From contig CM031858.1 of the NCBI GenBank assembly GCA_018697195.1, positions 82,909,410 to 82,973,409 of the forward strand: 64,000 bases of DNA, read 5' to 3'. The notes under the pieces were generated by a model, which did no database searches, was not told the origin of the DNA, and saw nothing but the letters and a program-made list of their open reading frames with translations. Numbering within the stretch: position 1 is the first letter of the stretch; every line of letters begins with the position of its first letter. Source of the DNA: Certhia americana (taxonomy: Eukaryota; Chordata; Aves; Passeriformes; Certhiidae). Positions 12,626 to 50,160 of the stretch are shown piece by piece. The position numbers and the translations under genes were made by a program.

Positions 12626-15559
12626 TGCTGGAGAGGAGAATTAAGCCCTGCTGGCTATTGAACTGTAAGGGCACTAGGTTTGACCCTTCTCTTGAGATGG
12701 AGTGAAGAACAGCAACAGCACAATGGGATGGTGACAGGAGAAATGGGTGTTCATTACATCCCTTCCATTTCCAAAGAATTCCTCTCCACCCCCACAGGTG
12801 AGAGGTCTGGCCACAGCTATTGTTGCAGCTCCTTATCCTCCTCTGGAGTCAGAGCCCTTCATCCCTAAGGAATTAGTGCCAAACACTGCCTTTCCAGGTG
12901 ATCTGTGGTGCACTTGGTGACAACTCTACAACTGACTCAGGCTTATGCAGGACCAAGCTGATCCAAGCCAGGGATGCCAGGTTCATGGCCTGCAGTCCCT
13001 ACTGCTGCTCTTGAGTCTGCTGCTGAACTGCATGGGTAGTGAAGGCTTCAAGGTGCTTTTCCTCCTTGCTGCCCTGCAAGAATACAAAGTCTCTGAAGAT
13101 ATGACTCTGGTGTTGTGTGTCTGCCTGTTCTCTTTCAACAAGTCTCTCTGCAGCTCACACCTGAGGGTGGTGCTTTAGGACATCCCCAGGGCTCTGTTCT
13201 GCTTTAGTCCACTTCCCCTGCTGTGACCAGAGGAGCCCAGTTAAGAGCAAAAATCTGCTGACAGGGATGTGCCAGTGTCCCCCGCCTCAGAGGAAGTGGG
13301 GCTTAACTTCCTCAGGAGGGCTAAGCCAGTTCTCTGAAGCTGAGGGAGAGGCAGTAGCCAACATCACCTGACCCTGGAAGTTGAGGAGCTTCTGGAGGAC
13401 CAGGAGCATGTTCTAGGGTAGAGGATATCTATCTGTTGTAGCCACTGTAGTGCCATTGTGACCACAGAAAGGAGCAGGCACCCTGAGGCATGACCCCATC
13501 TTAGACTGAGTTCCAAGCATAAGGAGAGCTTTGGCATGTGTCATCAGGTGTTGTGGGACAGCTTGGTGGAGAATGCCTCCAGAGGAGGCAGCAGTGTTCC
13601 AGGCCTGCCTCTCCTTCTGCATTTATCCCCTTCAACAGCAGGGGATGTCGGGTTTATTCAGGTCCAGGCTGGTTCTGCTGGCATAATGCCAGAGCTCACA
13701 GTGCATCTCACTCGCAGCCTGTGGTCAGGGCTGTGAATGGCCACCCTCTGGTCACCCAGTGGCTGCTGTGGCCATTCAGGAAAAGGTCAGCTGGAACCAA
13801 CAGCAGTGTACACAGTCTGTGGCATTGCACACAGCTGACAGAGAGCAGTGCTGAGGCCAAACTGAGCCTGTGAAGGTTTCAGCAAAGCAGTCTTGGTGTG
13901 AAGACTTATGTCTTTTGGTTTTGATCAGCATTAGAGTACTGCTGCCCCAACCTTCTGCATGGGGCCATTTCAGAAATTTGGCTGTGGGCAGAACTGCTTT
14001 GAGCCCAGATGGACAGGGAGGGTTTTTTTGAGAGTGCCCCAAAGGACCGAGCAATTCAGGGGTGGTGCAAAGAGAGAGAGTGGGACAGGGCATTTCCTAG
14101 AACCAGAGTTCAGGGAGGGAAACAAGCAAGAAAGTAGAGGAGAGCACTGTCATTGATAGGAAACACTTGGCAACAGCAGCAGCTCTTTGTGCCTTGCAGC
14201 CTTCCCTGTCCCTGCCCAAGTGACAGGCACAGCAGGAACTGTAGGTTCAGACTGGGCAGACGTGCACTGGATCAGAATGCTGTGAACCTGTCAGGTGCCT
14301 CTGAGCTCACAGCAGCCTGCCTGGAGACTGCTTTTAAAAGAAAAGCCTGTGGTTTCTGTGGCTGTTTTCTATAGGAACTGCCTTCCCATGTGTCTGTTGC
14401 TCCCTTTTTCTTGGCCTGCAGAAAAAAACGTGCTGAGTGAAGTAAGAGGTGCTGAGTGAAGCTTTGACCATTAGACTTGTTAAGTCGCTGTCACGCTTGC
14501 TACTGAACTTTGTTCTCTCACTCTCATATCAATAAAATCCATTGTCCCTTCTTTTGAGAGTGAAGTGCAGGATTCCATCCATGATGACAGTGCAAAGGCT
14601 GTTGCCAACCTTGAAGAAGGGGTCCCAGGCTTTACTGGAGTTGCAAGGAAGGGCACGCTGCAGAAGTCTTGACACAGACTTTTCTCTCTTCTCTCCAGCA
14701 TATATTCTCTAATTTCCTGACATAGTCAGCCAAAAGGCTGGTGCTGATGAAACAGCCCGTGTTTATGGCCACACATAATTTTCTTGTTGTCTCACACTTC
14801 CTGATAGAGGAAGAGAGTGCCATGGAGGGAATGAGAGTTGCCTTAGTCATACCTTCCTCTCCATCCATGTCTTGAGTCCTCCTCAAGGAAGTACCGTGAA
14901 GAAATGACAGTGTCCTTTTTATTTACACATGCTGCTATGCTCTGGTCTCTGTGGCACTGCTCTGTGAGCAGTCACACACCACAGAGGAAAAGGCCCCTTA
15001 TTTCCCCTTCTCATTTCAGGAGGAGCCCTCTGGGTTTTTGAACTACCTCAGGCTGCACGTGCTGGGCCACCGTGGAACCTGAGCCAGAGTTCCTGCCTGT
15101 CTTGAGTCAGGTCCCACAGGGATCCTGGCAAAGAAGAGGGGAGGGTATTGGATCAGTTTTATCTGGCAATAGATCCCATTTATTTTCCCCAGGCTGAGTG
15201 CATGGCCATTGTGCCAGGGATGCAAACGGGCAGGGGAGCAGGGCTGGGGCGGGTGGGAGGTGGCTGTGCTGGCAGCTGGCAGCACTTGGCACATATGGAA
15301 GGCAGGATGGCAGACGGGGCAGCACAGAAACAGCTCTGTGCGATGGTCAGGGAACACAAATAGTCGAATGGAATAGATGAGACTGCTCTTGGCACAGAGA
15401 AAGCACCAGAAAAGGAAGCCCTGTCATTAGAGAGTGGGTGGGGGTTGGAAGCCCAGAGAGGGTTTGTGTCTGGAGAGACACAAAAGGCCGAATTGCCAAA
15501 ACTAAAGTCAAGGAAAGCTCCAGCTCTGTCAGTCAGAACCAAGTTCAAGTCAAGTGCTG
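12626..15559. other. no gene recognised; one internal repeat
   Basis: GC rises here relative to the left flank. The open frames on both strands show no domains. A block near 13,343-13,420 is about three-quarters similar to 15,568-15,640, so part of this region is a dispersed repeat. I see no splice-supported exon and no RNA gene. Confidence 0.5.
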
Positions 15560-15866
15560 TTCAGCCAAGGGAGAGGCAGTAGCCGACTTCACCTGTCCCG
15601 GGAGGATAAGGAGCTTCTGCAGAACCAGGAACGCATTTCAGGGAGGGAATGTCTGGGAGGGAAATGCCTGAATGGTACAGTCCTTGGTTTATGGGGGCCT
15701 TGTTCTTTTTCCCATCCCAGTCTTCCCGTTCAGGGTCCTGGGTATGCTGAGTATAAGTCCTCTTGCTATTAAAGACAGAAGCATTAAGTACCTGAGACTT
15801 TTTCTCATCCTCGTTGCTATGTTTCCCCACCCCGTATCCAATGAAATGTTGGAGCAAATTAAGTAA
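15560..15866 (-). mobile_element. CR1 LINE reverse transcriptase fragment, minus strand
   Basis: The minus strand from about 15,866 down to 15,745 encodes a recognisable CR1 segment. It contains a version of the hallmark 'EEKAEVLN..FASVFNSK' (here 'DEKKSQVLNASVFNSK') upstream of the reverse transcriptase core. The remainder to 15,560 is less certain. The fragment has lost both ends and is not functional. Confidence 0.7.
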
Positions 15867-16660
15867 AATACGGAGAAAACAAGACAAGTTATGAAAATGT
15901 TGGGGAAAATAGGGGCAATTAGGGTGAAATTGAGAAAATTGTGGTAGTTGTGAAAAAATAAAGGGAAAATTCAGGGAAATGGGGGAAAATAAGGGATGAT
16001 TGGGGCAAAGTAGGATGGAATTAGGGGAAATCTGAAGAAATTAATATAAATGAGGAGAAATATAAGGAAAATTTGGTAAATTGGGGAAATAAATTTCGAT
16101 TAGGGGAGATTAGGGATATATTCAATGAAAATTAGGAAAAATTGATGAAAGTTTTTGAAAATTAGAGGGAATTGAGGAAAATTTGGGGAAATTTGTGAAA
16201 AATGAGGTATCTTAGGGGAATCAGGGGAAATGTATGGAAATTTAAGAAAGTGTAGGGGAAACAAAGAAAAACCTGGAGAAAGTGGAGCAAATTGAGAGAG
16301 ATTAGGAAAATTTCAGGAAGAGGAAATTTAGGTGTAAAAGGTCAGAACAGGAAAATTAGGGAAAATTATGGGAAATAAGGAGAAATTGAGGGAAAATTAG
16401 CAAAGTGAGGGAATTAGGGGGAAATTGAGGAAAACAAAATTTTGGGAAATCAAGGGGAAAACAAGGACATTTGGGACAAATTGCAGGAAAAAATAAGGAC
16501 ACATGTTGGGGAAAATCTGAAAGATTTGGAAAAATTAGGGAAACCAGGGAAATTCAGGGCAAAATTGATGTAAATATAGGGAAAGCAGGGAGAAACCAAG
16601 GAAATTTTGGGGAAAATCAGGAAACATTGGGGGAAATAATGAAAATAAGGTGAAATTCAG
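15867..16660 (+). repeat. purine-rich low-complexity tract
   Basis: About 0.8 kb consists almost entirely of A and G on the plus strand. It is built from variants of 'gggaaaattagggaaa' without a fixed period. The opposite strand is a polypyrimidine tract. TTAGGG words occur but are not in tandem, so this is not telomeric DNA. No gene is visible. Confidence 0.85.
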
Positions 16661-16729
16661 GCACCTGGTCCTCCATAATTTAATGGGATTGATGGGGTCT
16701 GGATGCCTGGGTGCCCCTGTCTATTCTTA

Positions 16730-17650
16730 GGTGAGCTATAGGGGTTGAGGAGGGGAAGGGGAACCTGTAGGGCCAGCCCCATATATGGTTATGAGGTGAA
16801 GGTGCCCCACAGCCCCACTGGCGTCACAAGCTGATCGGATGTCAGGGGTTGTGGGGGGGGAATGTCCCAAAAATATCTCATTGTGGGGGGAGGGAGAGGG
16901 AACAAAGGGATGGGAGGAGGGGCACAGATGCCTGAGTTCCCTTGGAGGGGGAAGGGGGGGGTCACACCTGTCCTTTGTCTGTCTGTCCCCTCCCCCAGCC
17001 CAGGGGGACCCAGGCATCCAGACGAGTCTTTTGGCTTGCCTCATCTATCCTGTAATAAACTGGGAGGGGGGTGGAGGGGAAGGGAAGCTAGAGGGGGCCC
17101 CTATAGGGGCTGAGAGTGGGGTATCCTGTGGCTCTGGGGGGGTTCCTGTGGGTCTGGGGGAGCCCTCTGGGGATTCTATGAGGCTAGGAGTGGGTTGTAT
17201 GGAAGGTTTATAGAGCTGGGAGTGGCCTATGGTAAGGGGGGGGAAGTATGAGGGTCCTATAGGGAAATATTTAGAGCTCCCATGGGGCTGGACATGGGTC
17301 CTGTAGGACCATGGGACTGAGGAGGGGAGTTTGGGAGTGGATTCTATGGGCCTGTGCACACTTATAGGGGTCCTATTGAAAGGAAGTAATGGGGACTCTG
17401 TGGGGCTGAGAAGGGTTCTATGCATGTCCTATAGGGCTGGAGTGATGTCCTGTGGGGCTACGAGAGTCCTGTCGAGCTGCAAGTATGTCTTATGAGGTAT
17501 GGGGGAGCTATAGGGTCCTTGTGGGTGTGAGATATGGGGGTCCCATGGGGCTGGTGGAGCTATAGGTCCATAGGAGTCACTGGACCCTATGGGGCGGAGA
17601 AGGTCCTGTAGGATTACAGAGAAGAGGGAGGGTCCTATGGATTTGGGGAG
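16730..17650 (+). repeat. G-rich degenerate minisatellite upstream of MYH7
   Basis: The plus strand repeats variants of 'ctataggggtcctatgggg' and 'gggctg' with strong G excess. Long unbroken frames on the minus strand (Pro/Ser-rich) reflect this composition and are not genes. It lies directly upstream of the probable MYH7 promoter. Confidence 0.7.
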
Positions 17651-17659
17651 TTTACTGTG

Positions 17660-17800
17660 GATCCATAGAGGTCACTGTGTCCCTATAGGGCAATAAGGTG
17701 GCCTTGAGGTCACTGTCTGTCCATGCCCTCCCCCCCTCCTGGTGACGCAGCTGCAGGGGGGAGGGGGTGATATAAGGGGGGTCCCCCAGCCAGCTCCTGC
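17660..17800 (+). promoter_or_regulatory. candidate MYH7 core promoter
   Basis: A TATA-like element, TATAAGG, lies at 17,771-17,777. Upstream are an E-box CAGCTG at 17,748-17,753 and two nuclear-receptor half-sites AGGTCA at 17,669-17,674 and 17,707-17,712, each followed by CTG. Transcription would start near 17,800, about 1.4 kb before the ATG. That fits the family pattern of untranslated first exons. The exact untranslated exons could not be fixed because the intervening DNA is a G-rich minisatellite. Confidence 0.45.
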
Positions 17801-17879
17801 AGACCCAGGGGCAGGTGGGGCAGGGGGCACTTGGAGCACTGTGAGGGTCTGGAAGGGGATTATGGGGGAACTGGGGGCA

Positions 17880-18290
17880 ACTGAAAGAGACTGGGAAAGA
17901 ACAGGAAGGAACTGGGAGGGAACTGGAAGGGTCTATGGGTGAACTGGGAGGGACTGGGAGGGTCTACAGGAGAACTGGGAGGGTCTGTGGGGGAACTGGG
18001 AGGGACTGGGATTATACTGGGAGGGTCTATGGGAGTACTGGGAGGGTCTATGGGGGAACTGGGAGGGACTGGGACTATACTGGGAGGGTCTGTAGGGGAA
18101 CTGGGAGGGACTGGGAGGATCTAGGAAGGAACAGGGAGGGTCTTTGCAGGAGACTGGGATGATACTGGGAGCATCTGTGGGGAAACAGGGTGGGACTGGG
18201 ATGATGCTGGGAGGGTTCATGTGGTAACTGGGAGGAACTGGAATGATACTGGGGAAGAGGGAGGGTACTGGATAAATCCTACTGGGACTT
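17880..18290 (+). repeat. 'actgggagggtctatgggg' minisatellite in MYH7 5' leader
   Basis: This is a tandem array built from 'actgggaggg' and 'tctatgggggaactggga' blocks of roughly 25-35 bp. Related but looser copies ('gaactgggagcactgg') continue to about 19,160. It occupies the presumed leader intron of MYH7. The long Gly/Arg-rich and Pro/Ser-rich frames here are repeat artefacts. Confidence 0.85.
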
Positions 18291-18305
18291 ACTGAGCAGT
18301 ACTCT

Positions 18306-18393
18306 GTGTGTGTGTGTGTGTGTTTGTGTATGTGTCTGTGTGTGTGTGTGTGTGTCTGTGTGTGTGTGTGTCTGTGTGTCTGTGTGTTGGTAT
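18306..18393 (+). repeat. (TG)n microsatellite
   Basis: An interrupted TG/GTGTCT dinucleotide array lies inside the G-rich leader region of MYH7. Confidence 0.95.
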
Positions 18394-19205
18394 ACTGGAG
18401 AAGTACTGGTGGGGCTGGGCGGGAATATATGCTGGGATATAATTTGACATACTGGGATATACTGGGACATACTATGGGGGGGATGTTGTGTCCTGGAGCA
18501 GGACCAGAACCGCCCTGAGTCTGCACTGTCATCCCCTGACTCGGAGACCACAGAGAGAGGTGGGGCTGAGTAGTGGAAGGAACTGAGGGGTGTCTGGGGA
18601 GACTGGGGGTGACTGGGAGGGTCTGGGATGGTACTCAGAGGGTTTGTAGGGGAACTGTGAAAGACTGGGAGGGATGCAGGAGTACTGGCACCCACAAATA
18701 CTGGGAGGTGCTGGGGTGGGATTAAAGGGCAGGCAGTGTGAGGGGCTGCAAGGAGCAGGGAGCACTGGGGACAGCACTGGGACTTCCAAGAGGGGACTTG
18801 GGATGGAGATGAGGACAACTGGCAGGAACTAGGAGCCCTGGAAAGGAACTGGGAGCACTGGAGAAGAATGGGAGAAGATGAGATCACCCAGGATGGACTT
18901 TGGATGGGGCTACTGGGAGCACTGGAGAGGAACTGGAAACACTGGGAGGGAACTCTAGGTGACGGAAGCACTGAGGATGGACTTGGGGTGGGCCAGCTGG
19001 GAGGATTCGGAGCATTAGAGAGGAACTGTGAGCACTGGGGACGAATTAAGGAGTCGGGCTGACCAGGAGGAAGTAGCAGATGTGGAAAAGAAGAGGAAAT
19101 TATGGGCACACCAAGGAAAGAACTGCAGTGGGGTCAGCTGGGAGGAACTGGCAGCACTCAGAGGTCTTATCCCTCTTACCCCACCCAGCCCTGTCCAGCG
19201 CCACC

Positions 19206-32245
<13,040 letters not shown>

Positions 32246-32323
32246 AGCTCTGGACCCCCAACAATATCCCCTGGACCTCCAAGTGGCCCACCCCCATTCC
32301 CAGCCCCCTAACCTTGGTCAGCC

Positions 32324-32329
32324 AATAAA
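32324..32329 (+). terminator. MYH7 poly(A) signal
   Basis: AATAAA lies 79 bp after the stop codon, giving a very short 3' UTR. The surrounding text, from 'cttggtcagcc' to 'gcagcagca', is the same in the 3' UTR of MYH6. Confidence 0.9.
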
Positions 32330-32345
32330 AAGCATTGAGCAGCAG

Positions 32346-33060
32346 CAGTTTTTGTGGAGCTTTGTTTGTATGGGGAGGGTGGGGTTTCCCCATGGCGTGG
32401 AGCCTATAAGGTGTCTGTAGCCCATGCAAGATCACCCAGCAGTGTGCAGCACAGCATGCCCCACAGCATGACACAAGCAGACCCACAGTGCAATGTGATG
32501 AGCTGCCCCACAGTGTGTCTCTCTCTGCTCCATGGTGTTCTGTAACCTCGACCTGCTCCATGCCAACCTAGATCCATGTGGGGGGAGAGACACGTCTGGG
32601 GGCAGATGTGGGGGTGGAGAGGGAGGGACCCCAGGATGTGGGGGGCAGCATCTAAGACCCCCACATATGGGACAGAGCCTGAGCGGACCTCTCAGGCATG
32701 TCTTGGCTCCTGAGGTTGCAGCTTTTCCTGCTGCAGGTGCTGAGGTCCCTCTGTCCTGGCCTCAGTGTTCCTCTAGACACCAGCTGCTCTGTCCCACTGC
32801 ACACCATGTCCCACAACCCCCTGCTGGCATTCTGTCCCATGTCCCTCCATTGCTCTGGACTTTCCATCCATCACCCCACCACCTCTTGGCCCACAGCCTT
32901 GCGTCCTCCATTTCCTATAGCCCTTCTACCTTCTTCATGTCCCCCTGGTCCCTGCATGTTCTCTGTGTCCCACTGTCCCTCTGACTCCTGCCTGTCCCTC
33001 CCCCCACAACTCCTCTGTCCCTCCTGCCTTCCCCCCTCACCCTCCCTTCCCCCGTCCATC
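32346..33060. other. MYH7-MYH6 intergenic, pyrimidine-rich, nothing recognised
   Basis: C/T-rich sequence fills most of this interval, especially 32,700-33,060. No exon or RNA gene was recognised. Confidence 0.6.
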
Positions 33061-33600
33061 TGTCGCCCCATCCCTCCCGGTCCTGGCGGCGCCGCATGAT
33101 GGACCCCAGGGGACCCCGGCGTCCGGGCGGCTCCCCTCCCCCGCCAAACTCGGGCCGAGGAAGGGTGGGGTATTGTCTATATGGGGCCTTGTGTGGAGTC
33201 CGTGGGGCTCTAAAAAGACTCTATGGGGATCTGTGGAGGCTCACTGTGGCTCTATGGAACAGTTATGGGGCTCTATAAGGGCTCTGTGGGGCAGAGGAGA
33301 GAGTCTGTGGGTTACGGGGTTTATGGGGCACAATGGGGAGGTGGGGAATTCCCCGCCCGCCGGAATGTGTCACCTCGCGGGAACACTTGTCACCTCCTTG
33401 ATGACAAAGTGGACACGGTGTTCGGGGACTGCTGCCAGACCCCCCCGTCCCTCAGACCCCTGCCGGCCCCACGGCGCCTCACTGGGGCGGACGAGATAAC
33501 AATCTCCCCCCCACTCTCCGCCGGCTTGTTTTTTTTTTTTTTTTCACCAATATAACCTGGCAGGCTAGGCTGTCACCGCCACACGTGGGTGACAGGACAT
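33061..33600 (+). promoter_or_regulatory. GC-rich intergenic block with muscle-type sites
   Basis: CpG-containing sequence lies at 33,080-33,160 and 33,350-33,490. Candidate sites are an M-CAT core in reverse (GGAATG near 33,362), a GATA motif (AGATAA near 33,494), an A/T-rich TATAACC at 33,551 beside a T-run, and an E-box CACGTG at 33,582-33,587. It could be an enhancer or alternative promoter of MYH6, or hold antisense transcription as reported between the mammalian genes. The sites are short and could occur by chance. Confidence 0.3.
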
Positions 33601-34023
33601 GGCCAGGGACGAGGCGTCCAGGCCCCTAGGGTCCCCCATTCAATAGGGTCCAGGAGTCTAGCCCACTCGTCCCCTCAATCCGCACAAGAACCCAGTCAAC
33701 CGGGCTCCAACTCTTGTGACACAGACCACAGAAACCTAGGCATCTGAGACCCATAGAAAAACCTCCACAAACTCCACAAATCAGCCTGGACCCCCTAAAT
33801 CGCCCCACCAAACAGGGACGGCTCCTGGGGCTCCCTAGTTTACAACAGGCTAAAACACCACACCAGCCTCTCCACCCCCCCCCCCCCAAGGGATCCAGGC
33901 CGTACTGGGCTCCATAGGACAACACACACCTAACACCAGAGATACACGGCATTCAGGCCACTAACCCACCCCACACTCCACTCCCTCACAAGGGGTTGGA
34001 CAGACCTGCTAGCCCTATAGATC

Positions 34024-34245
34024 CATTCCTGGGGGTGGAATATTGGGTTCCTGGATGCCAGGTCACTGGAACAGGTGCCACCTTGTGGCTGGGAAGCGAA
34101 GCGGGGGGGGGGGGAGGAGGTGTGCTTCCTTCTTTCTTATCTGCCACCCTCTTCCAGGATGTCCTACCTCTCCCAATCGCTTGATGGGAATTAAAGGACA
34201 TTGGGGCTGCGAGGCTGGATTCAGGTGTCGGCGTGGGGCAGCGAG
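34024..34245 (+). promoter_or_regulatory. candidate MYH6 core promoter and untranslated exon 1
   Basis: A compact set of cardiac-type motifs appears in order: M-CAT CATTCCT (34,024-34,030), AGGTCA (34,060-34,065), E-box CAGGTG (34,072-34,077), GATA site TTATCT (34,137-34,142) and a TATA-like TTAAAGG (34,191-34,197). A consensus donor after 34,245 (gcgag/gtgag) would close a short first exon starting about 25-30 bp past the TATA-like element. A second untranslated exon at 34,655-34,691 fits downstream. Mammalian MYH6 also begins with short untranslated exons. The motifs are visible; their function is inferred. Confidence 0.5.
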
Positions 34246-34654
34246 GTGAGAGGGGGGGGAGTAGGGAGCATGTGGGGTGTGGCTATGAACGGGCTGAGGG
34301 AGGATATGGGGGCTATGGGGGCACAGGAGGCTATGTATCTGGGGACTAGGGGCAACAGGAAATCGTTGGGGGTAGGGGATAATAGAGTCTCGGGATATGG
34401 GGAATTGGGGTGCACTTGGGGTTACTTGATGCACAGAGGAATGAGAAGCAAGGGAGGTGAACTGTGGGGGGAAAGAGATCTATGGGAGAACAGCAATTAG
34501 GGGACACTGATGGTCTGAGGGCACAGGAGGCCTATGTGGCAAAAACAGGGGTATGGGGCACAAGGGGTCTATTTGGCAAAGTGATCTATGGGGTAAAGAG
34601 GGTCTATAGGGGGCATGGGGTGTAGCCCTATTCACCCTCTGCATGTTCTTCCAG

Positions 34655-34691
34655 CTCCCTTCATCTTACCTGCTAGATCCACAGACTCCAG
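34655..34691 (+). other. candidate MYH6 untranslated exon 2
   Basis: A 37-bp segment sits between a good acceptor (tgttcttccag) and a strong donor (ccag/gtgagg). It has the size and place expected for a leader exon between the candidate promoter and the ATG exon at 35,540. Confidence 0.5.
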
Positions 34692-34749
34692 GTGAGGGTG
34701 ATGCTGTGGGGCAGCATGGGGATGGGTGTTTTGGGGGGGATGCGGCTGT

Positions 34750-35440
34750 GCTGCTGTAGGGCGTGTGTGTTACTGTAGGGTCTGCACATCACTACGGGGG
34801 ATCCATACTTTCCTACGGGGGTCTGCATGTGGGGTTGTGCAGGACTTTCAGGTTCCCTGCATTGTTATAAGGGTCCCTGCACTGCTATGGGTGTCCATGC
34901 ATCACTAAAGGGATGCCTGAATAACTATGGGGGTCTGTGCTTGGCTATGGGGGACTTTGTGTTACAGGAGTCTGTGCATCACTCCAGGGGTTGGTGGTCC
35001 CTGCTTATGGAGGTGCCTGCATCAGTACAGCGATCTGTACATGGGGCTGTGCATGGGTATTGGGGTCCCTGCCTACAGCTACAGGGGGTCTGTGCACTGT
35101 ATAGGGCTCAATACCTGGGGTCATGAATGGCTGTAGGATTCTGTGCATGGGGCCATACACAACTATGAGGTCCTGTACATCACTATTAGGTGTCCTCTAA
35201 AGGCTATAGGGGTCCCTGCAGGGAGTGCAGGTGCCTGAATCACTACAGGACTCTGTGCACGGGGCAGTGCATGACTCCGTGGGTGTGCAGAGAGCCATGG
35301 GGCTCCTTGCACATCTATAGGGACCTGTGCACGGGGCTGTGCACAGCTACGAATCTCTGTGTCTGGCTCAAGTGTCTGCCACGGCCATAGGGGTCTGGGC
35401 ATGGCTATAGTGGTCCGTGCATGGCAATGCGATCTCGCCA
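34750..35440 (+). repeat. 'ctatgggggtctgtgcatgg' minisatellite in MYH6 leader
   Basis: Degenerate units of about 20-40 bp contain 'ctatgggggtc' and 'tgtgcatggggctgtgca'. The array lies between the candidate leader exon and the first coding exon, at the position where MYH7 also carries a G-rich minisatellite. Confidence 0.75.
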
Positions 35441-35539
35441 GTGGAGTTGTGTGGGGCCATGGAATAAGGGGTGAGACCCTGTGGCCACAGCCTCCCAGCT
35501 CCTCCAGGTGATGCAGGGTCCCTGTCTGTGTAGGGCAGG

Positions 35540-49131
<13,592 letters not shown>

Positions 49132-49154
49132 TAGCCCCTTAAGCTTGGTCAGCC

Positions 49155-49160
49155 AATAAA
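49155..49160 (+). terminator. MYH6 poly(A) signal
   Basis: AATAAA lies 100 bp after the stop codon. The flanking bases are the same as around the MYH7 signal at 32,324. Confidence 0.9.
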
Positions 49161-49269
49161 AAGCATTGAGCAGCAGCACTTTTTGTGGGGCTGTGTTTGT
49201 GTTTGGAGGGTGGAATTACCACATTGTATGGCACCTGCAATATGGATGGAGCCCACACAAGTTTCTAGT

Positions 49270-50160
49270 AAATCTGAAATTTATGAAGAAGAAATTTATG
49301 GGATGTGGAAAAAGGGACAGGTCACGTGGGAGTATTGTAGGAGCATTGTCAGAGTATTCAGGGATGCAGCAAGGAAGGGTAAAGTCCCCTTGGAATTGAA
49401 TCTGGCAAGAGATATTGACAAAAAGAAGAAGGACTTCTACGACTATATCAGCAGCAAAAGGAAAATTAGGGAAAATATGAGGCCACTGCTGGATCAGTTG
49501 AGAGAGCATCTCTATGGAGAAGGACCTGAGAGTCTTGGTGGATGAAGCTGATTATGAGCTGGCAGTGTGTTCTTGGGGCCAGGAGGGCCAATAGTGTCCG
49601 AGGGAAGCATGTGACCAGCAGGTTGAAGGAGATGATCCTGCCCCTCTAGCTTGCCATAGTGAGGCCACATCTGTAGTACTGTGGTTCCAGTTTCGGGCTC
49701 CTCAGCACATGAAAGATAAGGAGTTACTGGAGAGAGTCCAGCCACAGGAGGAGGCCACAAAGATGATCTGAGATCTGGAGCATCTCTCCAGGGAAAGAGA
49801 CTGGAGGGAGCTGGGTCTAAGTCTAGAGAAGGCTCAGAGGGGATCTTATCAATCTCAAAGGCTGGTGTCCAGAGGATGGTGCCAGACCTTTCAGTGGTAC
49901 CCAGAGACAGGACAAGAAGCAATGGTCACAAACTAAAACCCAAGAAGTTCCACGTCAGCATGAGGGAGAACTTTACATTGAGGGAGGCAGAGTACAGAAA
50001 CAGGCTGCCCAGGGAGGTTTTGGAGTCTCCCTGTCAGCAGACATTCAAAACTCAACAGGACACATTCCTGTAGTAAATTCTCTAGGTCACCCTGACTTGG
50101 CAGGGGTGTTGGACTGAATGATCTTCAGAGGTTCCTTCCAACCCTAAAAATTTTATGGAT
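49270..50160 (+). mobile_element. CR1 LINE, internally deleted, plus strand
   Basis: The plus strand encodes pre-reverse-transcriptase CR1 text ('LELNLARDIDKKKKDFYDYI', then 'KRKIRENMRPLLD'). It then jumps to the C-terminal region ('EKDLRVLVDEA', 'LLERVQ', 'RELGLS') and the 3' UTR ending near 'ttggactgaatgatcttcag', 'ttccttccaaccct'. The catalytic core is deleted and frames are broken, so it is inactive. It lies immediately downstream of MYH6. Confidence 0.88.

Noticed and set aside
15867..16660. TTAGGG words suggesting interstitial telomere DNA
   Set aside because: The hexamers are scattered among other A/G-rich words and are not in tandem.
18279..19109. 276-codon Pro/Ser-rich open frame on the minus strand
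   Set aside because: It is the antisense of G-rich minisatellite and the TG microsatellite. Its composition follows the repeat, and there is no domain or splice support.
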